Shown here piece by piece: positions 21,001 through 32,600 of a stretch of 64,000 bases of DNA; position 1 is the stretch's first letter, and each line of letters starts with the position of its first letter. The stretch is from Lunularia cruciata. Lineage: Eukaryota; Streptophyta; Marchantiopsida; Lunulariales; Lunulariaceae. The position numbers and the translations under genes were made by a program. A model generated the notes under the pieces. The model ran no database searches. It was not told where the DNA came from and was given only the letters and a program-made list of their open reading frames with translations. The DNA is taken from the NCBI GenBank assembly GCA_948567375.1, contig OX419762.1, positions 23,886,608 through 23,950,607 of the forward strand. Reading direction: 5' to 3'.

Positions 21001-21865
21001 GAGTCTCTTCTGCTACTTCTCCCTTACCCAAGAATGTAGCACCCTGCTCCGCACCTGCCTCTCTCTCGAGCACTAATCTCCAATCCGACTCTGTCCAGCA
21101 AGCCGGATTTCCTCTCTTCCCCTCTTCCTCAAGGCCATCAAGACACTTTCTCTTGATTATCTCCGTCATGAAACCTAGAAAACTGACATTCCAATTCCAT
21201 GCCAAGAAGGTGATCCAAAGTCGGCTCAAGACTTCAATCCTCGTGATCACATTTAACCTTTGAATCGCGTGATTTCTCATTGCAAATTTGGAGTTCTTCT
21301 TTCCTCCTCCCATCTCTCCTGCTTTCTCACTGTCTCTTGGTTTCACTCTCTCAAACTCTCCTCTACACACTAGCGCATCTTCAACTCTACTTCCCTTCCC
21401 ACGATCACCTACAAGACGACTTCTCAACGGCAAAGGAAAATTGCTTGACATTGCTTCATCATTAGCCCGATTTTTATATAGTTGTGCTTTCTTTGTCTCT
21501 CTTCAATTCGAGTTTCTATCAAGAAATCACACCTCTTGCATGCGCTTGTTACTATCAATTGTACTTCATGCGTATGGGCTGCCGGTTTTGAATGGTCCCT
21601 TCTTGAATTTCTCACCCCAACGAAAGGTTGTTACACTGTCTTTGCCTCAAGTTGAGCTCCCTCCAATACGAAAACTCCTTCCTTCGGATTTTTTGCTGAT
21701 AGGGCATATCCGATTACTTTGCCTTATGACTCAAAGTCACTTTACCTTGGGTTTCATCCCAAAGACTCTTTTCTTTGCCTTCTTCGGCCATACAAGCGCA
21801 ATTCGACTTCTCTATACACTTCTTCTTCTCTATTTTGAAAAAAAACAAAAAATGTGTGCACCACA
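18078..21865 (-). repeat. 3' LTR of B (3.79 kb)
   Basis: It runs from TGTGACAACCC at 18078 to TGTGTGCACCACA at 21865, next to a polypurine tract. About 794 bp of R-U5 and promoter precede the stop of the LTR gene (reading from the left), and about 414 bp of leader lie between the gene's ATG and the LTR end. It pairs with 28027-29633 plus 33421-35468. Confidence 0.9.
18872..21451 (-). pseudogene. LTR-encoded coiled-coil protein, best-preserved copy (B 3' LTR)
   Basis: One frame of about 860 codons starts with MSSNFPLPLRS at 21451 and ends EVDIGLD at 18872. It is broken only by two TAG stops, near 20192 and 19283. The second, and probably the first, replaces a CAG found in sister copies. Residues 1-60 are basic. 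Residues ~90-330 form a conserved domain with ESDWRLVLE, ERTTYVMKHQAVFFHKLF, HFYLGLNLLN and SHFHPDLRREV. A Lys/Arg then Glu-rich linker follows. Residues ~480-760 form a coiled coil (LEEENSELKKS, KEQELDRVME, EERLRELLCNQEEKIEQ). The tail is acidic. I do not recognise the family. A remote link to plant transposon-associated domains is possible. A nuclear or particle role is only a guess. Confidence 0.82.
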
Positions 21866-21881
21866 TACCCCCTCCCTCAAA
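21866..21881 (-). promoter_or_regulatory. Polypurine tract of B
   Basis: The minus strand reads TTTGAGGGAGGGGGTA immediately before the LTR start TGTGGTGCACACA. It has the same position and form as in A1. Confidence 0.85.
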
Positions 21882-22960
21882 TATGAGCGTCCCCTCAAAC
21901 ATAGACCTTGGGTGTCTTAGAGACTTCCGAGTCTATGGTCCAGTATCTCCAAACTCTCCACCTACTAACTTGAGTGGCAAAAGGATTGCTCTCTAGGTCT
22001 ACAAGTTGCATGGACCCATTTTCATAAAGATGAACTTGATAGGGACCCATCCATCTTAAATGCAACTTGCCTGGAAAAAATATTTGGCGATTGTCATATA
22101 ACAAAACCAAATCTCTTTCACGTACAGCCACAGGCTTGATATGCTTATTGTGCCTGACTTTCCTCTGTGCTTGTACTTCCTTTGTGGTTTGCATTGCATT
22201 GTCTCTTTTCTCTTTTAAGCACATCAGTTGATGAATCCAAAGATCTTGACTTTCTTCTTCCGACAGTTGTTCTTTGCAAAGAATCCAATATGTCGGTACT
22301 TCAAATTCAATTGGTAATATGGGATGCAAGCCATATGTCAAGAAGTATGGAGTTTGTTTGGTTGTAATCTTTCTTGTCGTTTGATATGCCCACAATGTGG
22401 CTGGTAATTTCATATCCCAGTCATAGGCATAATTGACAATCACCTTATTCAAAATTTTGCAAAGTAACCCATTTGCCTTTTCCGTTAAGCCATTTTCTTT
22501 TGGGTTATAAGGAGTTGTCTTCCGATGTTTAATCTGAAAGTACTTGGTTAATGCTTCTATTATAGAGTTCAAAAAGTGTGTTCCTCGGTCATTGACCAAT
22601 TCTAGAGGATACCCATATCGGGAGATGATGTTTTGAAAGGAAATTCCACCACAGTTTCAGCATCATCTTTGCGAGTTGGTTCAACTTTGACCATCTTGGT
22701 AGCATAGTCAGTGCCAACCAAAATGTATTGCTTTCGTGTGACTCGGGTCACTGGTTGAATGGGACCCACAAAATCAATCCCCATTTCTCAAATGGGGCCA
22801 AAGGCAAAATTGGTCTCAAAGGCCATTGAGAAGTATCCCCGTTCTTTGACAAGCATCACAACTTTGAATATGAGCATGCACGTCTTTGTACATTGTAGGC
22901 CACCAATACCCTACCAAAAGAATCTTCTTTACAGTATTCTTCAGAGCATAGTGTCCTCCC
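21882..22960 (-). pseudogene. pol: Integrase of B
   Basis: The C-terminal 234 codons (21895-22599) are open: NDRGTHFLNSIIEALTKYFQ (second Asp in ND), TPYNPKENGLTEKANGLL with the catalytic Glu, YFLTYGLHPILPIEFEVP, then a basic region and LRWMGPYQVHLYENG, a GPY motif. The first catalytic Asp is in MGIDFVGPIQP at 22602-22784, one frame away. The zinc-binding part near 22850-22960 is partly preserved (SCDACQRTG-like). So the gene has only one or two breaks. The end abuts the polypurine tract. Confidence 0.86.
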
Positions 22961-24647
22961 GATGCTCCCGATGCTCCTCGGAGTGTAAGGATTCAATCAC
23001 TCCTCCTACTTCGTATGACTCCAAGCATCGCCGAAGTACTTCATCTTCGCCCATCTTGAATAAAATGTTGTGTTTGAGCTGATATGGCCCCATTTTCTTG
23101 AGAAAGACTGTCCTTTGCTCCGGGTCCATCCCGCCAAGACAATGGAGAGTATGCAGATAATGATATTTTGCTGCATACCTTGTACCTTGCATTGCTGATA
23201 ATTGATATAACTCTTCATCAGGGAACTGATCATCAATTTCCCACTCCTGGTCTTGAGTTTCTAACCTGGACAAGAAGTTTGCATTTGAATTCAAAGCTCC
23301 CTTCCTTACTTGTATAGTATATGTGAATTCTTATAACAACAAGATCCATCTTGCAATTCGCCCAGACAAATCTGCCTTCTTGACCAAATGTTGCAATGCG
23401 TAATGGTCAACATAGAAGAGAAACTTGTATCCCAACAAGTAGTGGCAAAATTTATTGCAGGCATACACCATTCCAAGTGCTTCTCTTTCAGCTGTCAAAT
23501 AGTTCTTTTCAGAAACTGAAAGTTGTCGGCTGGCATAATACACCGGGTTGTCCTTCTTCTTCTCGTCCTTTTGACTTAAGATGACTCCGATGGCCATGGA
23601 CAAAGTTTCCACATATACATGAAAAGGGACGTCCCAATTTGGGGCCCCCATAACTGGTGCTTCAACCAGCTTCTTCTTCAACACTTGGAAAGCTTCTTCT
23701 TGATTTGCTTCCCATAGATAGTCTTCGGATTTCTTCAGAAGCTTTGTGAGGGGTGCAGCAAGCACCGCATAATTTGACACAAAGCATCTATAGTATCCGA
23801 CATGTCCCAAGAAGGCTCTAAGCTCCCAAATGTTCTTTGGGGATTCCAAAGCTGTGATTACTTTAACCTTCTTGACATCGACTTTAATACCTTGGCTTGA
23901 CACCTGATGCCCCAGAAGAATTCCCTCCTTCATTGCGAAGAAGCATTTCTCCGGGTGTAATGACAAGCCGGCAAAATGACACCTTTCAAAAGTTTGGCAA
24001 AGGTAATCTAAATGTACATCTCTTTGCCCAAACACTCAAAAATCATCAATAAAGATTTCCACAAATTTGCATAGGGAATCTTTGAAGATTGAATTCATCA
24101 TCCGTTGGAAAGTAGCGGGAGCATTACACAACCCAAAGGGCATTTGATTGTAAGCAAAAAAGCCCCAATCGGTCATGAATGTGGTTTTATCCTTGTCCTC
24201 TTCTCAAATAGATACTTGATTGTACCCTAAAAATCCATCGAGAAAGCTATAACAAGGATGACCAGCTACTTGATCTAAAATTGTATCGGTAAAAGGCAAA
24301 GGATAATGATCTTTCCATGTGATTGCGTTCAGCTTACAAAATTCTTGGCACACTTGGATCTTCCTTGTTTTCTTTTTTGGGACAATGACAATGGGAGAGA
24401 CCCATTCACTGCTTAAGACAAGGAAGATGATTCCGGCCTCTAAGTACTTGTTGATTTCATCTTTCACCAAAAGCGAGTACTTCGGGTTCAAGCAGTATTG
24501 TTGCTGCCAAACCGGAACTGCACCTTCAACCAGATCAATCCGGTGTTCTCTGAATTCTTGTAGAATACCCAGGATTTGATCAATAGACCAGGCAAATACA
24601 TCCTGGAACTCTATGAATAGGGCAGTGTATCCTACCAACTCCTCCAA
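22961..24647 (-). pseudogene. pol: RT and RNase H of B
   Basis: All visible parts lie in one frame. RT begins with HRIDLVEGAVPVWQQQYCLN and VIVPKKKTRKIQVCQEFCKL (24204-24647). The catalytic box reads EIFIDDF and is followed by a TGA at about 24036. The thumb and RNase H run from 24035 to 23331 (CQTFERCHFAGLSLHPEKCF, LRAFLGHVGYYRCFVSNYA, TLSMAIGVILSQKDEKK, FYVDHYALQHLVKKADLS). The RNase H tail is at 22941-23294 (NANFLSRLETQDQEW). The stops are single-base changes relative to A1. Confidence 0.87.
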
Positions 24648-24668
24648 AGTGAGTTTCTTTGAAATTTT

Positions 24669-25340
24669 TTAAATTTTTCCTTCAGTCAATACAACATCTT
24701 GACAGTCATCGGGGTTGATGACTCCTTCAACGTGGTTTACTCGTCTTAACCCGAGGTGAGCTCCCATCAAACCCCATTCCTCCAAGTCAGGTTCACCCAT
24801 GGCGAGGTCATATGGATCTTTGTCTTTGACATCCACCTCGTAGCAATCCAAATAGTTCACTTGGACTTTGTCTTCGGATTCGTCTGAGGACAAAGACGAT
24901 AAGTCTTGAGATTTGTCCTCCTCTTCCAACAAACTTGTTTCCCTGAGGTGGGGAACTCTCGTCCAACTCACAGTCACCAGCTTCTGATCTTTGGATGAAA
25001 TGTCCTTGAATCTTAACTTCTGCTGATGCCAATTCACCACAACTTGGGCATTGTACAACCAAGGTCTTCCAATCAACAGAGGGTAACCAGTCTTTGTCAC
25101 TGGTCGTAACACAATGTAGTTCAAATTGAAGGGCACCCCGCCAATGATCATGGTTATATTTGACAGCATGCCCAAGGGCCGTCTCCTGGTTTGGTCGGCA
25201 AATTTCAAAACTCGGGGTGTTGGCTCAAACATATGATACTCGAGTCGATTTGCAGTATCTTTGGTCATGACATTCACACCGGACCTTGAATCAATGGATA
25301 TTGATGTGATCATGCACCTGCAATCTCTGCGTCCACCTCG
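24669..25340 (-). pseudogene. pol: Aspartic protease region of B
   Basis: An open stretch of 214 codons includes SIDSRSGVNVMTKDTANRLE. Here the A1-like DLGSG reads DSRSG, so the protease may have lost function. The body TMIIGGVPFNLNYIVLRPV and GYPLLIGRPWLYNAQVVVN follows, then an acidic linker (SSLSSDESEDKVQVNYLDCY) to RT. Confidence 0.8.
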
Positions 25341-27938
25341 GGAGATCCCAAATCTCCTTGTTCAATACAATAAATAACGAGCAGGTCCTTCTTTGGCATT
25401 GACCTCACCTTCTTGAGGGCCAAATTGAGCTGCTTCTTGTAGAGCTTGTTATCTTTGCACAATTGTTTGAATGTAATGTTGGCACTTGTGGCTGCCAAAT
25501 CTGCTACAATATTGTATTGGGGTACTCTTCCCAATTTGACCGTCTTTGCCTTCGGCTTCGGGTTCGAAGTCTCTCCATGTTCCATCTTGAATTTGGGACG
25601 CTTCAAAATGGTGACGAGATTGCTAGTGGTCTTAACCTGAGGTTCCTTGGGTTGGCGCACCTCGGCTTGGATCAGACCCCGTACTTTGGATTGGATGTCC
25701 ACCGGAAAAACTGGAGACTTTGTCTTTGTCTTCTCCTCCAAACTCAGTTCCCGAGTTCTGAGTAGTGCCTTCTTAAGTTCTTTCTGCAAGGCTTTAGCTT
25801 TGGCTTTAAAAAGGATCTTTTCCTCCTTGGCAGAAAGAATTGCCTTTGGGCGCAGTCTCTTTGCCTTTCTGGAAGACGACAAAGTCGTACTCAGTTCTTT
25901 GGGATCACACTTCTTCTTATTGGTGTGTGTCTCAACCTTCAAAATTTCAAGGTCCGGCCATTTCCTTTTCGAGGCCGGACTCCCTTCCTGAGGTCTCTCC
26001 TCCTCAAGCGTGATGCAATTTACATTTGTATCTCCCTTCGCATGAATTGCTACACGCTCAGTAGAGGTCTGTACATATTTTACAGGCAGCTTTGGGTTCA
26101 ATGGGTGAGGGCATTGGTTGCCCGTATGACCAGATCCTTTACAATTTCTGCACAGGGGAACGTACCTAATTTGCCTTCTTGGCTCCGGACAGTTTGGAGA
26201 CCAATGTCCCATCAAGCCACAATTGTAATAGGCTCCGAGTGCAACATTCTGAGGTCAATTTTGGTTGCTCATCGGTGGTCTTCATGGTGGAGCATTGGGG
26301 TTATACTCCCTTGGTCCAAACCTCGGACCTTGATACAATGTGCTAGCCTGAGGCCGTACCTCTTGCATTTGGTATATTGCCTCTTCTTCCTCATCTTGGT
26401 TCCATCCCATAACCCAATCAATTTGCTACACCGAGAATGCATTACGAGTATTGCATTCTGTGTCTGCGTGGCCCGACTTGCCATACACGGTGCACCATAC
26501 ATTTGATCTGCCAAATGCCGGGGCCTTCCTTCTGTCTTAAGCCCCAATCATCTGGATCTTGAAATCTGAAAACTCCTTGATGAGGGCATCCAGCTTGGTA
26601 TCTGCCTTATGTACACTCTTTGTTGGAGTCAATGGTTTCTTACTCCCACGTCTTCTTACTTATCTTGGCTTTGATTCTTCTTTGGATTCCAAAGAAGAAC
26701 TCGAAGGCATGAAGGATTCTTCTGAAGAAGAGGATGTACTGCACAAAGCTCTCCTTCTGGGCTTCTTGCTTTTCTTCTCCCGATTTCTTTGGTTGTTGAT
26801 AGAGTGAGAGTGGGCCGCCTTGTAACAAGCAACATGTTTGAGTACTTTGTCAAGAGAAGTTACATCCTCTCCCTTGCAAAGATTTGGATCTCTGGTGAAA
26901 GTCCTCCCAGAAACCAGGTAATGGCTTGGGCATTGGAGTAACCCACTACCTCCAATTGCTTGGGAACTTGGTTCAAGAGTGCCATGACCGCTCAGAGTAG
27001 TCCCTCAACTTCTCCTTCTTGCCTCGGTCTAAATCGTTGAGTGCCACAAAGACACTCGTGTTGTAGTCAACCTCCCAAAATTGTTCTAGGAAGTTGTTTC
27101 TCAAGTCTGCCCAGTCTGTCGAAACAAACCCCTTTTGGGTCACATGGGTGTACCAGCTCCGAGCTCTCTTTCAGAGTAGACTTGGGAAAATTTGTAGTTG
27201 ATCTGCCGAGTCATGCTCCTTGTTAGCAAAGGAGATGACTTTGAATTCTTTGATGAATTCATCGGGGTCTGTGTCTTGTTCTGTCTCCTTATACTTTGGA
27301 TAGGCGTGTTGGGTGACAAGCAACGAAGTCATCGTTTGATGCACTGGGATTGGCTGAAGTAGTGTTGAACTTGATGGAACCGAGGGATTGGCTGGAATTG
27401 ACGCCGTGTTGTCAGCCCAGGGGTTCTAATTTGTCAAATTCAAGGTGGGGTCTTCTTTGACAATTTCTGATATAAGGGTGTCAACTTCAACCCGGTTGAA
27501 AGATTCATGATCAACACCTTTGATGTGTTCTTCAAAATTCCTTCGGGACAACCGAGGAATCGTTCATAAAAGATGTTGACACTCTTCTTTCGTAAGTGTT
27601 CGTGCTGTCTTTTCTCAAACAAAGTTCTTTAAGGACTCGACTTCCTTTACAGCTCTAGGAGAAGTCGGTGGACCGGGCCGTAATGCATATGTTTGGCCAC
27701 TCGAGTCTTTCTTATTCCTGGACTAAGAGGGGGATGCGAAGTAGCCTTGCCAACCGCCTTCGTGTTTCTTATGGTCAAGTTCTCACGGGGCTTCTTGCAC
27801 TTCATGAAGGAGTTGAAAGTCCAACGCTTCTCATTTGATTTTGTCAAACGTGGATGGGACTTTCAGATGTTTGTCTTCTTCATGCTCCAATGCTTGTCTT
27901 TGAGCTCTCTCTTTCCGTTGTTCTCTTGATGCAAACAT
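25310..27938 (-). pseudogene. gag: gag of B with damaged zinc knuckles
   Basis: The likely ATG at 27938 starts MFASREQRKERAQRQA, about 65 bp downstream of the primer site. A decayed N-terminal half contains MFEKRQHEHLRKKSVNIFYE (27440-27622) and gag-core remnants around 26950-27200. The C-terminal half (25310-26215) is open for 301 codons. Of three CCHC knuckles, the first reads CTVYGKSGHADTEC (second Cys changed to Tyr) and the second YNCGLMGHWSPNC preceded by Tyr where A1 has Cys. Only CRNCKGSGHTGNQC is complete. This copy would package RNA poorly even if translated. Confidence 0.82.
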
Positions 27939-28000
27939 TCATATTGCGTTGATACCCAGTTTCAAATTTGGCTTCATATTCTTCCACTTCCAAGATTTGT

Positions 28001-28019
28001 ATCCCTGGCAGCGGCGCCA
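28001..28019 (-). promoter_or_regulatory. Primer-binding site of B, tRNA-Asp type
   Basis: The minus strand reads TGGCGCCGCTGCCAGGGAT, seven bases after the LTR end. It differs at two positions from TGGCGCCGTTGCCGGGGAT, the complement of the plant tRNA-Asp 3' end used by Athila elements. This fixes which LTR is 5' and supports the Athila-like assignment. Confidence 0.8.
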
Positions 28020-29633
28020 AAAATCATGTGACAACCCAACAAATATCACTTTTGTGGTAATCGGGTAAGTAAATTTCATTCCCGTAGAGATACAAGTCAG
28101 AAATTTCCAAATATGAAGTCAAAGTAACAATTTAGTTCTTCTTGATTTCTTCTTTAATCTCTCAGGTAGAAACCACACCCAGAAGAGAGAAACAAGCACT
28201 GACTTGCAGTCTTGTCACGAATTAACACTCCTTAATCACAACTCCATCAATTCTTTCCAAACAATCTTGATCGTGATGATTCAGGATCTCCCAAAAACAA
28301 CACTTCACTACAAAACGACTTTGCCTCAGAATTGTGTTCCACCCCTCCACTGAAGGCAAACCTTCCTCGATCAAAATTTCTTCACATCAACTTTGCACTA
28401 CACTCACAAATGTAGAATACTACCAACACTACAATTCCTCTAAGATCTGTCAAGGCATTGCTTTCATTGCTCTTCACTCAAGATCAAACACACACAATGA
28501 AGATCAAGGCTGCGGAATCCAACATCCAACAAGCAGTTTGACTGGCACTTCAAATTTCTTCACACACTCACAAACATAGGCACAAAGTTGATACTCAGAA
28601 TCAAGCTTAAGCGATGAGCACTGCTTCACAACACTTTGCTTTATCTATTCTCAGAATTATGAGCAATGAACAACATCTGACTGTGAATGCCACTCTTAAG
28701 TAGTAAAGCAATCAACAATTATCTTCCTAATGCACCTCTTCCTATTGACTTTACAAACCTATAGATCCGAAATGACAATGCACCTCTTCATATTGGCCTA
28801 TTCAAATCTCAAATCGGTTTCTAATCCAATCCGATGTCTACTTCTTCTTTGGCTTTCAAACCCAATCTCGAAGTAACTATACTTCTTACTACTTTGTCCT
28901 CAAGCTTCATATCTCCTACATCTTCTACCAGATCCAACAATTCTCTTTCCTAATATGACATTTCACTAGTGGGTAATCTATCTAACTCCTTTTCTCCCGA
29001 CCCACTCTTCTCTATTGTCTCCAATGGTAGCTCCAAAGACATTTGCACTCCTACTTCATCTACTTTGGGGTTGGCTCTAACATCTTTCTGAAGTTTATCT
29101 ATCTCCAATTTCACTAAGTCTAGTCTAATCGTGATATTATCTTCTACTTCTAATATCTTCCTATCTACACAAGTCCTGAGACTTATTAACAATGCGTTCA
29201 AATTTGTGTCTTTTGCATGTCTCCTCCTCGTCTCCTGCACCTACAACTTCAACTTGTGTAGCCTTGTCTCCTCAATTTGAATACTAGCCTTTGTACTTAA
29301 CATTGCATTCATTCTGATGACAAATCTCTTTCAATGGCTCCAATTGCATCTTGCTTTCCTGTTCCCAATCTGCAAGCCAATCTTCTCTGTACCTCGCCAA
29401 TTCTACCTTGAACTTGGCTTTCACTATTTCTTTCTCCTTCTCCTTCTACTCAATCTTCTCCTCTTGATTACGAAGTAACTCTCGTAATCTCTCTTTTGCC
29501 CTATATCTTACAGTCAACTCCTGCTGCCACAATTGCTTCTTCTCTTCTACACTCTCCATCACTCTATCGAGTTCTTGTTCCTTCACTGCTACCCTCGCCA
29601 TAGCATGGATAATTTCTAATCTAGAATCAGCAA

Positions 29634-32600
29634 TGTGACAACCCGGCAAATATCACTTTTGCAATAATTGGGTAAGTAAAGTTTGTTCCCGTAAAGATAT
29701 GAGTCAAAAATTTCCAAATACAAAGCAAAGTAACAATTTCAGTTCTTCTTGAGTTCTTCTTTAGTCTCTCAGGTAGAAACCACACCCATGAGAGAGTAAC
29801 AAGCACTCACTCGCAGTCTTGTCACAAATTAACACTTCATAATCACAACTCCATCAATTCTTTCCAAACAATCTTGATTGTGATGATTCATGCTCTCCTG
29901 AAAATGGCACTTCACTAGAAAACGACTGCGCCTTAGAATTGTGTTCTACCCATCCACTAAAGGCACAACTTCCTCGATCAAAATTGCTTCACATCAACTT
30001 TGCATTGCACTCACAAATGCAAAATACTAACAACACTACAATTCCTCTCAGATCTGTCAAGGCATTGCTTCGATTGCACTTCACTTAGGATCAAACACAC
30101 ACAATGAAGATCAAGGCTGTGGAATTGAACATCCAACAAGCACACTGACTTGCACTTCAAATTTCTCCACACACTCACAATTACAAACACAAAGTTGATA
30201 CTTGGAATCAAGCTTAAGCGACGAGCACCACTTCACAGCACTTTGCTTTATCTATTCTTCAAAATTATGAGCACTGAACATTATTTGATTGCAAATGCCA
30301 CTCTTAAATAGTGAACAAACCAACAGTTCGAACAACTATACCATTCTACAACAACTTTTCTAACTTGCAGATCTGAAATGACAATGCACATCTTCATATC
30401 TGCCTCTTCATATCTCAAAATTGTTACTACTCCAATCCGATGTCTACTTCTTCCTCGGCTTTCAAACCCGAACCCGACGTAAATTTACTTCCTACTACTC
30501 TGTCCTTGGGTTTCACATCTTCTACTTCTTCTACCGGATCCATCAATTCTCTTTCCTGATCTGAAATTGCACGAGTGGGTAGCCCTTCTAAACCTTCATC
30601 TCTTGACCCACTCTTCTCTAATGTCTCCGATGGTAACTCCAAAGACATCTGATGAATCTATGTTATCTACTTTGGATTTGGCTCTAACATCTTTCTGAAG
30701 TTTCTCCATCTCCAATTTTCCATCTCCAGATAAGTCTAATCTAATCAAAATATTGTCTTCTACCCCTAAGATTTTCCTATCTACACAAGTCCGGAGACTT
30801 ATCACCAGCGCATTCAAATTGGTATCTTTTGTCTGTCTTCGCCTTGTCTCCTGCACCAACAACTTCAACTCCTGCACTCGCATTTCTTCAATTTGAACAT
30901 TGGCCTCTGTACTCAGCACTGCATTCATTCTGAGGACTATCTCCTTCAACGGCTCCAATTGCATCTTCCTTTCTTGCTCTCGATCTGCAAACCAATCCTC
31001 CCTATACATTGCCAACTCTACTTTGAACTTGGCTTTCATTGTTTCCTTCTCCTTCTCCTTCTGTACAACCTTCTCTTCTTGATTATAAAGTAACTCTTGT
31101 AATCTCTCTTCCTCCCTATATCATGCTGCTAACTCTCTTTGCCAGAGTTGCTTCTTCTCCTCTACACTCTCCATCACCCTATTGAGCTCTTGATCCTTTG
31201 CTGCTACTCTCGCCATAGCATGGATAAGTTCTACTCTTGAATCAGCAAACTGCTACTTCAAGATCTCATATTTTGCTACTTGTCTTTCCCTTGCTATGTC
31301 ACTCTTCTTAACGAGCTCTTCTTGATATCTCACTTCTCTCTTTAGATCTTCAATTACCTGAGTCCTCACTACTACCTCCACTACTACTTCACTTTCCTCC
31401 TCTCCTTGGGTTATGATTTTCTTCAACTCTAAGTTCTCTTCTTCTAACTGCGCTAAGACCTACAACACAATCTTCACCTCCGGACACTTTGATTGCATCT
31501 CCTTCTTCTTGTGTTCTAACTTCACCAACAGAGGACACACCACCTCTCGCAGATACTTGACTCCATTGCTTGCTACTACCTCCTCTTGCATAGAAACTTC
31601 CCTTTGTACTTTGTGTTCATCCGATACTTGCTTTCTTCTCTATAGTCTTCGTATCGGAACGGACGCCTTGCTTCCCGAGCTTTTGTTTATTTCTTCTTTC
31701 ACGTTACTCGGACCTGCATCACACTTTTCCTTTTTTCGTGAGCAGACTCCCCTCCGAACTGCAATCTTCTTCTCTTTGACCTTGGGTACCTCATCTTCCA
31801 ACTTCGTGTTGTCCTTGGCCTTGGTCTCTGCCTGCACTTCTGCTTCCTCCTCTGCAGCAGCTGGCCCCAATGTCATTTCTCTTCCTTCATCACTGTCGCT
31901 ACTCGTATCTCCACTCTGTAGTGTAAGCTCAGGCTCCTCCTCGTGTTCCGAGTCTTTGGTCTTGCGCTCGGCTTCACCTTCTATGTCTTCATCTTCCGAC
32001 TCGATCACTACCATGCCTCACCTCCGGTTTCCTCTTCTTGTCTTTTGGGGTTTCGTCTTATCTTTGGCTTTGGCCTGCCGACTTTGCTTCTTCAATTTTG
32101 GAGTACTCACTTCTATCTCCACATTCTTCCCCATCTTCTTGTAGTACTCGTCGATGCTTCTGATTTGTAGGATGTACTGCTGCTCCTCTATGTTGACTTC
32201 CTTTCACAAATCAGGATGGAAATGCAACACCATCCTATTGCGCTCCGACAAGTTCAACAAATTCAACCCGAGGTAGAAATGAGCTGCAAATGGCACGCTG
32301 TAATGTGGAGGCGATTTACCCGCAGATTCCACACCATTTGTGGTGTTCTCCCATGGGAACACCTCGCCGAATTAATTGGTTCTCCTGCAAACAATTTGTG
32401 AAAGAACACCGCTTGGTGTTTCATCACATAGGTTGTTCTCTCCGGCTTTAGGATTGCCATCAGAGCACTCAGAATTCCTCTCTTGATAGGATCTTTGTAA
32501 CTCTCCACTTTGTACCCATTTTTTGTCCGCTTTGACGAGAATGCATCCCTCACTTCTTGGGTTTCCTCGGCTATCTCTCCCTTCCCCAAGAACGTGGCAC

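Noticed and set aside
18872-21451. LTR gene as a classical env-like gene
   Set aside because: Position after integrase suggested env, but no signal peptide, furin-like site or membrane-spanning segment is visible, and the gene lies inside the LTR.
31413-32144. Plus-strand open frame of 243 codons rich in Ser, Phe and Leu
   Set aside because: It is the exact antisense of the Glu/Lys-rich LTR gene in S2. Codons for Glu and Lys give Ser, Phe and Leu on the other strand, so long shadows are expected. The same holds for 21288-21920, 33249-33773 and 19020-19517.
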